A stretch of DNA of 64,000 nucleotides from Desulfobacter hydrogenophilus (GTDB lineage Bacteria; Desulfobacterota; Desulfobacteria; Desulfobacterales; Desulfobacteraceae). This document shows, piece after piece, positions 1-8,753 of this stretch (the first letter of the stretch is position 1; each line of letters opens with the position of its first letter). Position numbers and translations under genes: made by a program. The notes beneath the pieces were generated by a model, which did no database searches, was not told where the DNA came from, and worked only from the letters and a program-made list of their open reading frames with translations. The stretch spans positions 3,660,501 through 3,724,500 of the forward strand of contig NZ_CP036313.1 of assembly GCF_004319545.1 (NCBI RefSeq), in the 5' to 3' direction.

Positions 1-848
1 GTTCCCGCTAAAAGACCGAGTCCAGGTCCACCAAAGCTTTTGGTCATGCCAAGGCTTTGGCCTTCGCCTGCCACAAGATCGGCCCCAAAGCATCCTGGAC
101 TTTTCAGCAGGCCATGGGCCAGCGCCTCGGTGAATGAGGCAATCAACAGGCATTCTTTTTCATCGGCCACAGCTTTAAAACTGCCGAGATCTTCAATGTT
201 TCCCAAAAAGTTAGGGGATTGAACCGCCACCCCTGCAATACCATCCATGGCTTTCAAGGCAGCCACATCCGTCAAGCCGTTTTTATCTGCCGGTATTTCA
301 ACCATTTCAAATTCGGATGGATTCAGATAGGTTTTCGTGATTTGGCGATGGGCAGGATGAATAAGGCTTGATACGGCAATTTTATTTGCCTTTTTTGACT
401 TGTTCAGGGCAATCAGCGCACATTCCGCCAGGGCGGTGCCCCCATCGTAATGGGATGCCGTGGCAATGTCCATACCCAAAAGCGCTGTAATCATGGTTTG
501 AAATTCATAGATACCCTGCAACGTACCCTGACTGACCTCGGGCTGGTACGGGGTGTAGGCCGTCATAAATTCGGATCTGGAAATCAGGTAGGGCACAATG
601 GCAGGAATATGGTGGTCGTAAGAACCGGCGCCCATCAGGCATGTATATGATCCACATGCCGCATTTTGTGAGGCCAGTGCTTCCATTTCGACATTTAAAT
701 CCCATTCGCTTAACGCGTCCGGCAGGTTCAATCCGGTCTTGGTCTTGGCAGAATCGGGAATGGTTTCAAATAGCTGATTCAGATCGGCGTGGCCGGTGAC
801 AGCCAGCATCTGTTCGATGTCCTGTCTGGTATGCGGCAAATAGCGCAT
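1..848 (-). CDS. gcvPA: Glycine dehydrogenase (decarboxylating) subunit 1, partial
   Basis: This is the N-terminal half-protein of the split P-protein. With GcvPB it decarboxylates glycine using PLP and passes the aminomethyl group to lipoyl-GcvH. About 282 codons are visible, and the frame is still open at the left window edge, so the C-terminus is missing. The start MRYLPHTRQDIEQML is typical of GcvPA, as are the TPYQPEVSQGTLQ and HYDGGTALAE segments. The ATG at 846-848 lies 5 bp after the gcvH stop, with a GGA-containing ribosome site inside the gcvH end. gcvPB is presumably next, outside the window. The family assignment is strong. Confidence 0.93.
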   Translation of the reverse strand, partial: MRYLPHTRQDIEQMLAVTGHADLNQLFETIPDSAKTKTGLNLPDALSEWDLNVEMEALASQNAACGSYTCLMGAGSYDHHIPAIVPYLISRSEFMTAYTPYQPEVSQGTLQGIYEFQTMITALLGMDIATASHYDGGTALAECALIALNKSKKANKIAVSSLIHPAHRQITKTYLNPSEFEMVEIPADKNGLTDVAALKAMDGIAGVAVQSPNFLGNIEDLGSFKAVADEKECLLIASFTEALAHGLLKSPGCFGADLVAGEGQSLGMTKSFGGPGLGLLAG

Positions 849-853
849 GGCAT

Positions 854-1252
854 TTATCCTTTCAGCATTTCAAGGTATGCAGCCTGATCTTTAAGGCTGT
901 CCATTTCGGACAGGTCGTCAGGTTTAATTTTGACAAGCCAGCCTTTGTCATAGCAGCTGGTGTTGACAAGTTCCGGCGCGTCTTCGAGTTCTGAATTAAC
1001 CTCAACAATTTCACCTGCAATGGGAAGAAAAATTTCAGATACCGCCTTAACGGACTCCACACTGCCAAATTCGTCTCCCTGACCAAAGGTGTCACCAATT
1101 TCCGGCATTTCCACAAAAACAATTTCGCCAAGCTGGTCCTGGGCGTAGTCAGAAATACCCACGCTGACCAGATCACCTTCAACCTTTGCCCATTCATGGT
1201 CATCGGTATATTTGACATCTGATGGAAAATTAAGCTCTTCAATGGTTTTCAT
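854..1252 (-). CDS. gcvH: Glycine cleavage system H protein
   Basis: This 132-residue lipoyl carrier shuttles the aminomethyl group between the P, T and L proteins. The lipoyl-lysine sits in the ESVKAVSE motif, and the DHEWAKVEGD start and the EIVFVEMPEIG strand are typical of H proteins. An in-frame codon allows a start 12 residues earlier, but the ATG at 1250-1252 is preferred because it is preceded by a strong GGAG ribosome site and avoids overlapping the gcvT stop at 1266. Length is normal for the family. It lies between gcvT and gcvPA in one transcription unit. Confidence 0.96.
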   Translation of the reverse strand: MKTIEELNFPSDVKYTDDHEWAKVEGDLVSVGISDYAQDQLGEIVFVEMPEIGDTFGQGDEFGSVESVKAVSEIFLPIAGEIVEVNSELEDAPELVNTSCYDKGWLVKIKPDDLSEMDSLKDQAAYLEMLKG

Positions 1253-1265
1253 ATCGTCTCCTTTT

Positions 1266-2510
1266 TTATTTAAAGTGTTTGATTGCAAGCCTTGCTGTCC
1301 TGTCCGGCCTTATATCGGAAATAAGCCGCACCCCGATTTTGCGCTTCCCTTCAACAAGGGACAACCGGGTCTCCATGTCAAGGGGCTGGTTGACCATGAC
1401 AAATCCACAGGCAAGTCCCTTTATTTTGACATCCGGGGCCAGGTTTGGCGTATTGATGCTCACGATTTGGCCTTCATGCCAAAAAATTCCCATGTCTGTT
1501 GCACAGGTCAAGACCATGCCGATATCTTCGCCCTGCTCGGTGAGCACCCGGGCGGCACCACCTGACGACACCTTTCTTAAAGAGTCACCCACAAAGGCGT
1601 AGGTAAAAGATGGCTGATCCAGGTTCATCAGACTCGTATCCCCTAAAAATGTTTTGGTAAACTGCCGGGTACCTGCCTTAAAGGGCAGGGCAAACTCCCA
1701 GGGGTGGTTGATAAAGGGGAAATGTCCAATGTCCTGGTGGGACAGGGGCAGGCAGGCTCCGGCCCTTAAAGAGTCCCTGGCACCAAGGCCGCAGGGTATC
1801 AGGCCATAGGGGGAACCGGCATCCAAAAGATTGCTCCACAGTTTTTCAACCTTATCGGGCGCAATGAAAATTTCAAAACCGAATTCACCGGTATACCCCG
1901 TCCTTGATATAATGACAGGGGTACCATCCACAAGACTGACCGCATCAGGGGTGTCAGGGTTCAGATCGCCTTTGAAGGAAAAGTACGGCATTTTGTTAAA
2001 AACGTTTTCTTTGTCCTTAATCAGGCCTGACACGATTTTCAAGGCATTTTTGCCCTGGACATCCAACTTGGCAAGCTGATCTGATAGATCTTTTATTTCT
2101 ACGGATTTTCCATCACCGTGCAAGACCAGATGTCCGGTAATTGCCCCCCCCATACCCGCATTGACGCAGACCATGAAGCTGGTATCGGAAAATTTATAAA
2201 CAATGGCGTCATCAATGCAGTGTCCCTGGGCATCTAAAAATGCGCCGTAAACACACCGGCCCACTGACAGCTCGTTGATCTGTCTTGTGAAGCAAAAATC
2301 AAGCAGGGCAGGGGCGTCTTTGCCCTGTACCCGGATACAGTCCATATGGGATGTGTCAAACATGCCCGCCGATTTAAGCACGGCAAGATGCTCATTTTTA
2401 ACCCCTGTATCATACCATAGCGGCATGTCAAATCCGCCGAAATCAGCCATATTGGCTCCGGCATTTTTGTGCCATGCATTTAATGGTGTCTTTTTTAGAT
2501 TATCGGTCAT
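1266..2510 (-). CDS. gcvT: Aminomethyltransferase (glycine cleavage T protein)
   Basis: The 414-residue protein transfers the methylene group from aminomethyl-GcvH to tetrahydrofolate and releases ammonia. Visible family features are the N-terminal MADFGGFDMPLWY segment, the SHMDCIRVQG strand, the SRTGYTGEFGFEIF motif and GLGARDSLRAGACLPL near the folate site. It is a little longer than the usual 360-370 residues. It lies 27 bp after an Lrp-type regulator gene and 13 bp before the gcvH ATG, so lrp-gcvT-gcvH-gcvPA look like one operon. Confidence 0.95.
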   Translation of the reverse strand: MTDNLKKTPLNAWHKNAGANMADFGGFDMPLWYDTGVKNEHLAVLKSAGMFDTSHMDCIRVQGKDAPALLDFCFTRQINELSVGRCVYGAFLDAQGHCIDDAIVYKFSDTSFMVCVNAGMGGAITGHLVLHGDGKSVEIKDLSDQLAKLDVQGKNALKIVSGLIKDKENVFNKMPYFSFKGDLNPDTPDAVSLVDGTPVIISRTGYTGEFGFEIFIAPDKVEKLWSNLLDAGSPYGLIPCGLGARDSLRAGACLPLSHQDIGHFPFINHPWEFALPFKAGTRQFTKTFLGDTSLMNLDQPSFTYAFVGDSLRKVSSGGAARVLTEQGEDIGMVLTCATDMGIFWHEGQIVSINTPNLAPDVKIKGLACGFVMVNQPLDMETRLSLVEGKRKIGVRLISDIRPDRTARLAIKHFK

Positions 2511-2537
2511 GACAAAAGCCCTTTTCTATTATCAAAT

Positions 2538-2981
2538 TTAAAAGATGTACGGCACTTTCAGGTTATATGATTTGTAAACCACAAAAGTTTCAACGGAATT
2601 TATCCCGTGAATTTTTGAAATTTCATTGGTGTAAAATTCAAGCAGATCAAATCCTTCTTTGAACAAAACCATCACCATGAGGTCATAACGTCCTGTGACC
2701 ACGGATACGGAAACGACACCTTTCAGGCGGCTGATTTCCTTTCCTTTTTCCACCAGATTTGTCTCAGACAGCTTAATGCCCACAATTACACTTCTATGTC
2801 CCGGCAGTTTTTCCGGGTCCACAAGTCCGCAGAACTCAAGCACGCCTTCTTCCTGAAGTTTGAGGACCCTTGCCCGTACAGTATTCTCAGTAACGCCTAT
2901 TTTGTCGGCTATTTTTTTGAAGGGTTTTTTACCTTCTTTGAGTTCTCTGATAATATTTATATTGGTGTCATCAATTTTCAT
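2538..2981 (-). CDS. Lrp/AsnC family transcriptional regulator
   Basis: This 147-residue protein has an N-terminal winged HTH of AsnC type (about residues 5-50, ITENTVRARVLKLQEEGVL-like recognition helix) and a C-terminal RAM/AsnC ligand-binding domain (about 65-145, with VVSVSVVTGRYDLMVMV). Family members sense amino acids. As the first gene before gcvT, the natural inference is control of the glycine cleavage operon and perhaps of divergent lpdA in response to glycine or a related amino acid. Ligand and targets are not shown by the sequence. Confidence 0.9.
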   Translation of the reverse strand: MKIDDTNINIIRELKEGKKPFKKIADKIGVTENTVRARVLKLQEEGVLEFCGLVDPEKLPGHRSVIVGIKLSETNLVEKGKEISRLKGVVSVSVVTGRYDLMVMVLFKEGFDLLEFYTNEISKIHGINSVETFVVYKSYNLKVPYIF

Positions 2982-3187
2982 TTTATGTCAATTTTTTTTG
3001 AAATAATTAATTCAGAAACCTCTTATTAGATAAAAATATCTTACCCATGGTTCGGAGTCAAACATAAAAATTGATTTTTTGATGAATTTAAAAATATATT
3101 TGGAAAAAATTTATGAAAGTATATATATTCTATTTGAATTCTAATGTAATTTGCAATTATTTGTAATCAGTATTGACGAGGATACAT
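2982..3187. promoter_or_regulatory. AT-rich divergent promoter region between lrp-gcv and lpdA
   Basis: This strongly AT-rich 206-bp spacer separates the minus-strand lrp-gcv unit from plus-strand lpdA. It must hold promoters for both directions. Several TTGA/TATAAT-like fragments occur, but none is clear enough to name. I found no glycine-riboswitch core. Control by the adjacent Lrp-type protein is inference. Confidence 0.5.
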
Positions 3188-4627
3188 ATGGCTGAAAATA
3201 TCATTATCATCGGCGCAGGTCCCGGCGGTTACGTTGCCGCACTGAGAGCAGCCGGCCTTGGGGCCCGGGTGACCTTGATTGAAAAAGAACATTTGGGGGG
3301 GACCTGCCTTAATTACGGCTGTATTCCGTCTAAAATAATGAAAAATTCAGCAGATCTGCTGCTCAACTGTCTTAAGGCCGGCAGTCTGGGGATTAATATA
3401 TCAGGAACCGTCAGCCCTGATATCAGTGTTCTGATGCAGCGAAAGGAAAAAGTGCTTGAAAGCCAGAGAAAGGGGCTTGCAGGTCTTCTTGAAAAAGCGG
3501 GGGTAACTGTTGTCATAGGCCGGGCGAAAATAGTCTCTCCGGGAAAAATAGAGATCGTATCTGACCGGAAAGATCCCATATCACTGGCGTACGACAAGTT
3601 GATCATTGCAGCCGGTACCGTGCCCATGAACGTTTCGGCTTTTCCTTTTGACCATGAAAAAATTTTGTCTTCCAATGATATCCTGTCACTGGATTACATT
3701 CCAAAGTCTTTAACTATTGTGGGCGGCGGGGTAATAGGGTGTGAATTTGCCTTTATATTCAGTTCCTTTGGCTGTCAAGTAACCATTGTTGAGGCCATGG
3801 ACAGGATACTTCCCCTACCGAGTGTGGACGTGTCCTGCTCAAAGCTGCTGTTGCGTGAAATGAAAAAACGAAAGATTAAAGTGCTGACGGATACAATTGT
3901 GACACATGCTGAAAGTAACAATGATGGTCTTGATATTTTTCTGGATGTCAGCCCATTCACCAAGCCGGCCGGAAAACTGAAAACAGAATCAATAGAATCC
4001 GATGTCATGGCCGTGTGCATCGGCAGAAGTTCTTTGGCAGAAGAGCTGGGCCTTGAAAATATCGGCCTTAAAACAGACAAGGGCGGATGGATTACCGTGA
4101 ATGAATATATGCAAACCCGTGTTGACAATATTTATGCCATCGGTGATATTCTCGGTCCTGCCCATGTGATGCTGGCCCATGTGGCATACCATGAAGGCTT
4201 TGTAGCGGCAGCCAATGCCTGCGGGCAAACAGGGGCGCCTAAAGCCGTCATGTCTTATGATACCGTGCCCGGGGCTATTTTTACCATGCCTGAAATAGGC
4301 ACGGTTGGATTAACGGAAAAACAGGCCCGGGAACAGGGTAAGGACATTGAAACGGCAGTGGTAAATTTCAGGTCCCTGGGAAAGGCCCATGCCATTGATC
4401 AGATTGCCGGAGAAGCAAAGATGATTGTGGAAAAAGCATCGGGCAAAGTGATAGGGGTTCATATGACAGGCCCCCATGCCACGGATCTGATTGCCGAAGC
4501 CACCCTGGCCATCAACAAAGGGCTGACTGCCACGGATCTGGCCCAGACCATCCATGCCCATCCCACCCTGGCTGAAGTTATGGGAGAAGCGGCCTTAAAA
4601 ATATTGGGTACACCGCTGCACGGTTAG
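3188..4627 (+). CDS. lpdA: Dihydrolipoyl dehydrogenase (L protein)
   Basis: This 479-residue FAD disulfide oxidoreductase reoxidises lipoyl groups with NAD+. It shows the N-terminal GAGPGGYVAALRAA FAD motif, the redox pair GGTCLNYGCIPSK, the second Rossmann motif GGGVIGCEF, the YAIGDILG motif and the C-terminal HAHPTLAE catalytic segment. An in-frame TTG lies 15 bases upstream, but the ATG at 3188 is preferred because GAGGA sits just before it. It is divergent from the gcv genes and supplies the L protein of the glycine cleavage system, although it could also serve 2-oxoacid dehydrogenases. Confidence 0.95.
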   Translation: MAENIIIIGAGPGGYVAALRAAGLGARVTLIEKEHLGGTCLNYGCIPSKIMKNSADLLLNCLKAGSLGINISGTVSPDISVLMQRKEKVLESQRKGLAGLLEKAGVTVVIGRAKIVSPGKIEIVSDRKDPISLAYDKLIIAAGTVPMNVSAFPFDHEKILSSNDILSLDYIPKSLTIVGGGVIGCEFAFIFSSFGCQVTIVEAMDRILPLPSVDVSCSKLLLREMKKRKIKVLTDTIVTHAESNNDGLDIFLDVSPFTKPAGKLKTESIESDVMAVCIGRSSLAEELGLENIGLKTDKGGWITVNEYMQTRVDNIYAIGDILGPAHVMLAHVAYHEGFVAAANACGQTGAPKAVMSYDTVPGAIFTMPEIGTVGLTEKQAREQGKDIETAVVNFRSLGKAHAIDQIAGEAKMIVEKASGKVIGVHMTGPHATDLIAEATLAINKGLTATDLAQTIHAHPTLAEVMGEAALKILGTPLHG

Positions 4628-4656
4628 GATTGTAGATTAACATAAGGATATAAAAG

Positions 4657-5865
4657 ATGAGAGACCCATGGCATTTTGATCAAATTATAGACAGGAGCAA
4701 TACAGGTTCCGCGAAATGGGAACCATCTGTGCTGGAGCAGAAATTCGGCAAAGGACGGGGTCATCTGCTGCCGTTATGGGTCGCAGATATGGATTTTATC
4801 TGTCCTGATGTGATCTTCGATGCCATGGAACAGCGCCTGTCCCACAGAGTTTTCGGGTACAGTCTAAATGACAGTCGGCACAATGACGCTTTGATTAACT
4901 GGTTTAACCGACGGCATGAATGGCAGATCCAGGCAGATTCAATTGTCAATACGCCGGGTATCGTGCCGGCGGTACACTACCTTATCCAGTGCTTTACCAA
5001 ACCCGGTGACGGGGTATTGATTCAGCCGCCGGTGTACTATCCGTTTGCCCAGGCCATTCATACCAATGGCAGGCATGTGGTTAAAAATTCTTTGGTACTG
5101 GATAATTACCGCTATGATATGGATTTTAAAGACCTGGAAGAAAAAACCCGGGACCCACGGGTAAAACTTGCCATCCTGTGTTCGCCACACAATCCCGTGG
5201 GACGGGTATGGCACCGGGACGAGCTTGAACGGTTTGGGGCCATCTGCTTAAAAAATAATGTCCTGGTTTTTGCCGATGAGATACATTACGATCTGGTTAT
5301 GCCCGGATTTAAACATACCAGTTACCAGTCCATCTCTTTTGAATTGAGTCAGGGTTCCATTGCAGGCAATGCCGCCTCAAAGACCTTTAATCTGGCCGGA
5401 CTCGGCCATTCCTGTCTGATCATCCCCAACGAAGTATATCGCCATGAAATGGGCAAATTTTTTAACTGTCTTGGCTTTAATTCAACGGGGCCCTCTAATC
5501 TGTTTGGTGCTATTGCAACCCGGGCTGCCTATGAAGGCGGGGAACCCTGGCTGGTTGATCTAATCAGTTATATTTATGATAATTTTCTATATTTAAAAAA
5601 AAGAATCGAAAAAGAACTGCCGGGTGTACGGGTGTTTGATCTTGAAGCCACCTATTTGCCGTGGATTGATTTTAATCCTTTGGGACTGTCTCCGGAAAAA
5701 ATCGTTAAGATCATTGAGGAAAAGGCCGAAATTGCCATAGATCACGGCAACTGGTTTGGACAGAGCGGGGCCGGGTTTGAGCGGATAAATATTGCCTGTC
5801 CAAGGCAATTGTTGTCTAAGGCGGCAGACGCTCTAACTGCAGCATTCGTTCCCTTTTGCAAATAA
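4657..5865 (+). CDS. PatB/MalY-type PLP-dependent C-S beta-lyase
   Basis: The 402-residue fold-type I PLP enzyme has the MalY/PatB hallmarks: LPLWVADMDF near the N-terminus, VNTPGIVPAVHYL, CSPHNPVGRVW, FADEIHYDL and the PLP-lysine in SKTFNLAGLG. The family cleaves cystathionine or related thioethers to thiol, pyruvate and ammonia; some members act as aminotransferases or regulators. It starts 29 bp after lpdA and may be cotranscribed. The substrate cannot be read from the sequence. Confidence 0.9.
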   Translation: MRDPWHFDQIIDRSNTGSAKWEPSVLEQKFGKGRGHLLPLWVADMDFICPDVIFDAMEQRLSHRVFGYSLNDSRHNDALINWFNRRHEWQIQADSIVNTPGIVPAVHYLIQCFTKPGDGVLIQPPVYYPFAQAIHTNGRHVVKNSLVLDNYRYDMDFKDLEEKTRDPRVKLAILCSPHNPVGRVWHRDELERFGAICLKNNVLVFADEIHYDLVMPGFKHTSYQSISFELSQGSIAGNAASKTFNLAGLGHSCLIIPNEVYRHEMGKFFNCLGFNSTGPSNLFGAIATRAAYEGGEPWLVDLISYIYDNFLYLKKRIEKELPGVRVFDLEATYLPWIDFNPLGLSPEKIVKIIEEKAEIAIDHGNWFGQSGAGFERINIACPRQLLSKAADALTAAFVPFCK

Positions 5866-5870
5866 AATAA

Positions 5871-6970
5871 TTAACTCATGGGCGGATTCACATCGAATTC
5901 GTTCATTTTATACAACAGGGTTTTATAGGATACTTTTAAAATTTTTGCGGCTCTGGATCGGTTCCACCCCACTTTTTCAAGCACAAAAAGGATCACTTCC
6001 TTTTCCACCTTGTCAGAGGCCAGTTTCTTTATTTTTTTTAAAGAGATGTCTTCAAATAATTTTTCAGAACTTGTGGACAGGTCTACAAATTCTGAAATGA
6101 TCCTCAACCGCCGGTTTCCAGGGTCGTTGTCAAATCGATGCTCAGACGAATGGATGGCAGACCCGGCTAATTGCCCCTGGGACGTATTTTCTGAAGAAGA
6201 TGTTTCAGTGTTGTATGCGGCGTCCGGTAGTTCTTCAAAAATTTTATCCCAGGAATTGAGCACCATCTGTTTTTTTATACAATTTTGCAGTTGGCGTACA
6301 TTACCGGGCCAGGGATAATTGCAAAGCCGTTCCATGGTCCGGCTGTCAGGCCTTTCTGCCTGTATATTCAATTGTTCCGGCAAGTATTTTTTGAAGTAAT
6401 ATTCAACCAGGGCCGGGATATCCTCTGGACGTTCGCGAAGGGGCGGAATATGTATTTTAATAATATTAAGCCGGTAAAAAAGATCTTCTCTAAAGGTTTT
6501 GTTTTTTATGCTTTCTTCAAGACATTGGTTGGTTGCCGCAATAACCCAAACATCCGTTTTAAAATCCTTGTCCGATCCCAGAGGAGAAAACTCCCCGCTT
6601 TGGAGCACGTGGAGCATTTTGGATTGAAGGTTAAGGGGCATATCCCCGATTTCGTCAAGAAAAAGAACGCCCTTGTCTGCAGTCAAAAATTTTCCATAGC
6701 GTTTTTTATGTGCCCCGGTAAAAGCACCTTTTCATAGCCATAAAGTTCTGACTCCAGAAGGGTTTCAGGCAGGGCGGCACAATTTAGTTTTACAAAATTA
6801 TTTTTACACCGATTCGACTCAGCATACAGGCTATGGGCAACCACTTCCTTTCCAACACCGGTTTCTCCTGTAATCAGGATGTTAAGACAGGTTTGGGCCA
6901 CATGGCTGATCAATTCCTTGATTTTCAGCATAGCGCTGGAAACGCCTATCAGTGGGGTTGGTGAAGTCAT
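5871..6970 (-). pseudogene. Sigma-54-dependent activator (AAA+ - Fis HTH), frameshifted at GAFTGA
   Basis: Two frames together encode one NtrC-family activator without its own receiver domain. Frame 1 (6970 to about 6728) holds Walker A GETGVGKE and the ALPETLLESELYGYEK segment, then runs out of homology and stops at 6683. Frame 2 (from about 6727 to 5871) resumes in the shifted frame with AFTGAHKKRYGKF, Walker B VLFLDEIGD, the LFYRLN and PWPGNVRQLQN segments and a C-terminal Fis-type HTH (WNRSRAAKILK). One extra G near 6728-6729 would restore EKGAFTGA exactly. Either a real single-base deletion removes the sigma-54 contact loop or the base was lost in sequencing. A receiver protein is encoded 22 bp upstream. 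Confidence 0.88.
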
Positions 6971-6992
6971 ATATTATAACGCTCTCTTTTTC

Positions 6993-7373
6993 TTAATTTT
7001 CTTTACGGCCTATAAGTTCGGCAACTGTGCGTTCAATTTTAAACAGGTCAACAGGTTTAAAAATAACAATATCCGCCCGGGCTTCAGACGCAAGGGCCCC
7101 GGGGTGATCGCCATACCCGGTCATGGCGATGGTTTTAATATCAGGGAAATCCTTTTTTACAATGGAAATCAACCCGACACCACTGATGTTAGGCATGACA
7201 AGGTCTGTAATCAGGCAATGGAAATAATCGGGTTTATCCCGTAGAATTTTTAAAGCGGCAAATCCGTCCACCGCAGTCTTAACCTCATATCCAAGAGAGT
7301 TAAAAAATTCATAAAAAGTGGACAGGATATCTTCGTTATCGTCCACGATCAGAAGTCGAGCCGCATTCGCCAT
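6993..7373 (-). CDS. Stand-alone response regulator receiver protein
   Basis: This 126-residue CheY-like receiver has the acidic pair in LLIVDDNEDI, the phospho-acceptor Asp in ITDLVMPNISG, the conserved Thr in AMTGYGD and the Lys in IFKPVD. There is no output domain. The frame is open 27 codons further upstream, but the ATG at 7371-7373 has an AAGAGG site in front and begins the domain. It lies 22 bp before the frameshifted sigma-54 AAA+ gene. A reasonable inference is that the two once acted together, like the domains of an NtrC protein on separate chains. Confidence 0.9.
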   Translation of the reverse strand: MANAARLLIVDDNEDILSTFYEFFNSLGYEVKTAVDGFAALKILRDKPDYFHCLITDLVMPNISGVGLISIVKKDFPDIKTIAMTGYGDHPGALASEARADIVIFKPVDLFKIERTVAELIGRKEN

Positions 7374-7650
7374 ATCAGCCTCTTTGTCAATGAAAATGAA
7401 TAGTTCTTTATGTCCATATCCCAATCTTCTTGGTATATGCAAGGGAAAAAACATAAGTGTGAAAAAAAATATCCAGTTTATTGCACAAACCAGGAAGCAG
7501 AATGACGGCCGGTTTTAACTGCCTTGCCTAAAAATAAAATTCATATTATAAATTTGGACCTGCACTTGGGCCTGACAAAATTTTAGGTATCAGACAGAAA
7601 CTTTCTGCTGTTTTGCAATTATGGAATAGATATAGTAATAAGGAAATTTA

Positions 7651-8664
7651 ATGAAAAAATCAATTATCAGGGGCTCAGGCTTCTTTGTACCACCTCATAT
7701 TGTTACCAACCAGGATCTGACCGAATTTATGGACACGTCCGATGAATGGATTCGCCAGCGCACCGGCATCCACCAGCGACACTGGGTCACCCAGGAAGAT
7801 GTCTGCGGTGCATCGGATCTGGGTACCCAGGCCGCCCGCATGGCACTGGACAAAGCCGGTTGGCATCCCAACGATCTGGATTTTATCATTTTTGCCACCC
7901 TAAGTCCGGATATCATGTTTCCAGGGGGCGGGTGTCTTTTAGCGCGAAATCTTGAGCTTAATTCCACACCCGCCTTAGACATTCGCCAGCAATGCACCGG
8001 ATTTTTGTATGGATTTGCCACAGCAGATTCCTATATCAAATCCGGGCTTGCCGCAAAGGTTCTTTTGGTGGGTGCTGAAGTACATTCCACAGGTCTTGAC
8101 AAAACCACCCGGGGCAGGGATGTGACGGTGATTTTTGGTGACGGTGCCGCCGCCCTATGTATCGAAGCGGTTGACACGGATAAAAACGTGGGTCTGATTG
8201 CCTCGGCATTGCATGCAGATGGGCACTTTGCAGAAACTTTAAAAACCGAACTGCCTGCTTCCAATCTTTTTAAGCGCTTGCCCGATGATATCCCTCTTGA
8301 TGACCCCAGATATTTTCCGTTCATGGACGGTCCTGCCATATTTAAAAAAGCAGTACGCATGCTTCCCAAGGTGACTAAGGAAGTGCTGGAAAAAGCAGGA
8401 ATGGAATTGTCTGATATTGATCTTGTGATACCCCACCAGGCCAATAAACGTATTAACCAGGCCTTTGGCCAGTTTCTCAAGCTGCCCGAAGATAAAATTT
8501 TTCATAATATTGAAAAATACGGAAACACCACGGCTGCCAGTATTCCTTTGGCGCTTCATGAAGCCATTGAAGCCGGCCGTATTGGCAAATCCGGGGATGT
8601 TGTACTCTTTGCCGGTCTTGGTGCCGGTCTGACTTGGGGGGCTTCCCTTTATAGATTCCCCTAA
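7651..8664 (+). CDS. 3-oxoacyl-ACP synthase III-like (FabH family)
   Basis: This 337-residue thiolase-fold enzyme carries the FabH triad: Cys in RQQCTGFLYG, His in VIPHQANKRI and Asn in KYGNTTAAS. It also has the TSDEWIRQRTGI motif and the FGDGAAALCI loop. Housekeeping FabH condenses acetyl-CoA with malonyl-ACP. Because this copy stands apart from other fatty-acid genes, it may be a paralogue with another acyl starter. The start has an AAGGAA ribosome site. It is followed by a bidirectional hairpin shared with convergent pgi. Confidence 0.9.
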   Translation: MKKSIIRGSGFFVPPHIVTNQDLTEFMDTSDEWIRQRTGIHQRHWVTQEDVCGASDLGTQAARMALDKAGWHPNDLDFIIFATLSPDIMFPGGGCLLARNLELNSTPALDIRQQCTGFLYGFATADSYIKSGLAAKVLLVGAEVHSTGLDKTTRGRDVTVIFGDGAAALCIEAVDTDKNVGLIASALHADGHFAETLKTELPASNLFKRLPDDIPLDDPRYFPFMDGPAIFKKAVRMLPKVTKEVLEKAGMELSDIDLVIPHQANKRINQAFGQFLKLPEDKIFHNIEKYGNTTAASIPLALHEAIEAGRIGKSGDVVLFAGLGAGLTWGASLYRFP

Positions 8665-8672
8665 TGCGTTTT

Positions 8673-8711
8673 ATCCTGTTCCGGGGATGTTTTGTTTCCT
8701 TGGAACAGGAT
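8673..8711. terminator. Hairpin between convergent fabH-like gene and pgi
   Basis: A perfect 10-bp inverted repeat (ATCCTGTTCC at 8673-8682 and its complement at 8702-8711) has a 19-nt loop and lies between the ends of two convergent genes. A TTTT-containing stretch follows on each side. It fits a bidirectional terminator. Confidence 0.6.
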
Positions 8712-8753
8712 TAGTTTTCATGCCAATTGTCTGGAGCAAGAGCACGTATTAAT

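Noticed and set aside
2982..3187. Possible glycine riboswitch at the gcv operon
   Set aside because: No conserved aptamer core could be found in this AT-rich leader.
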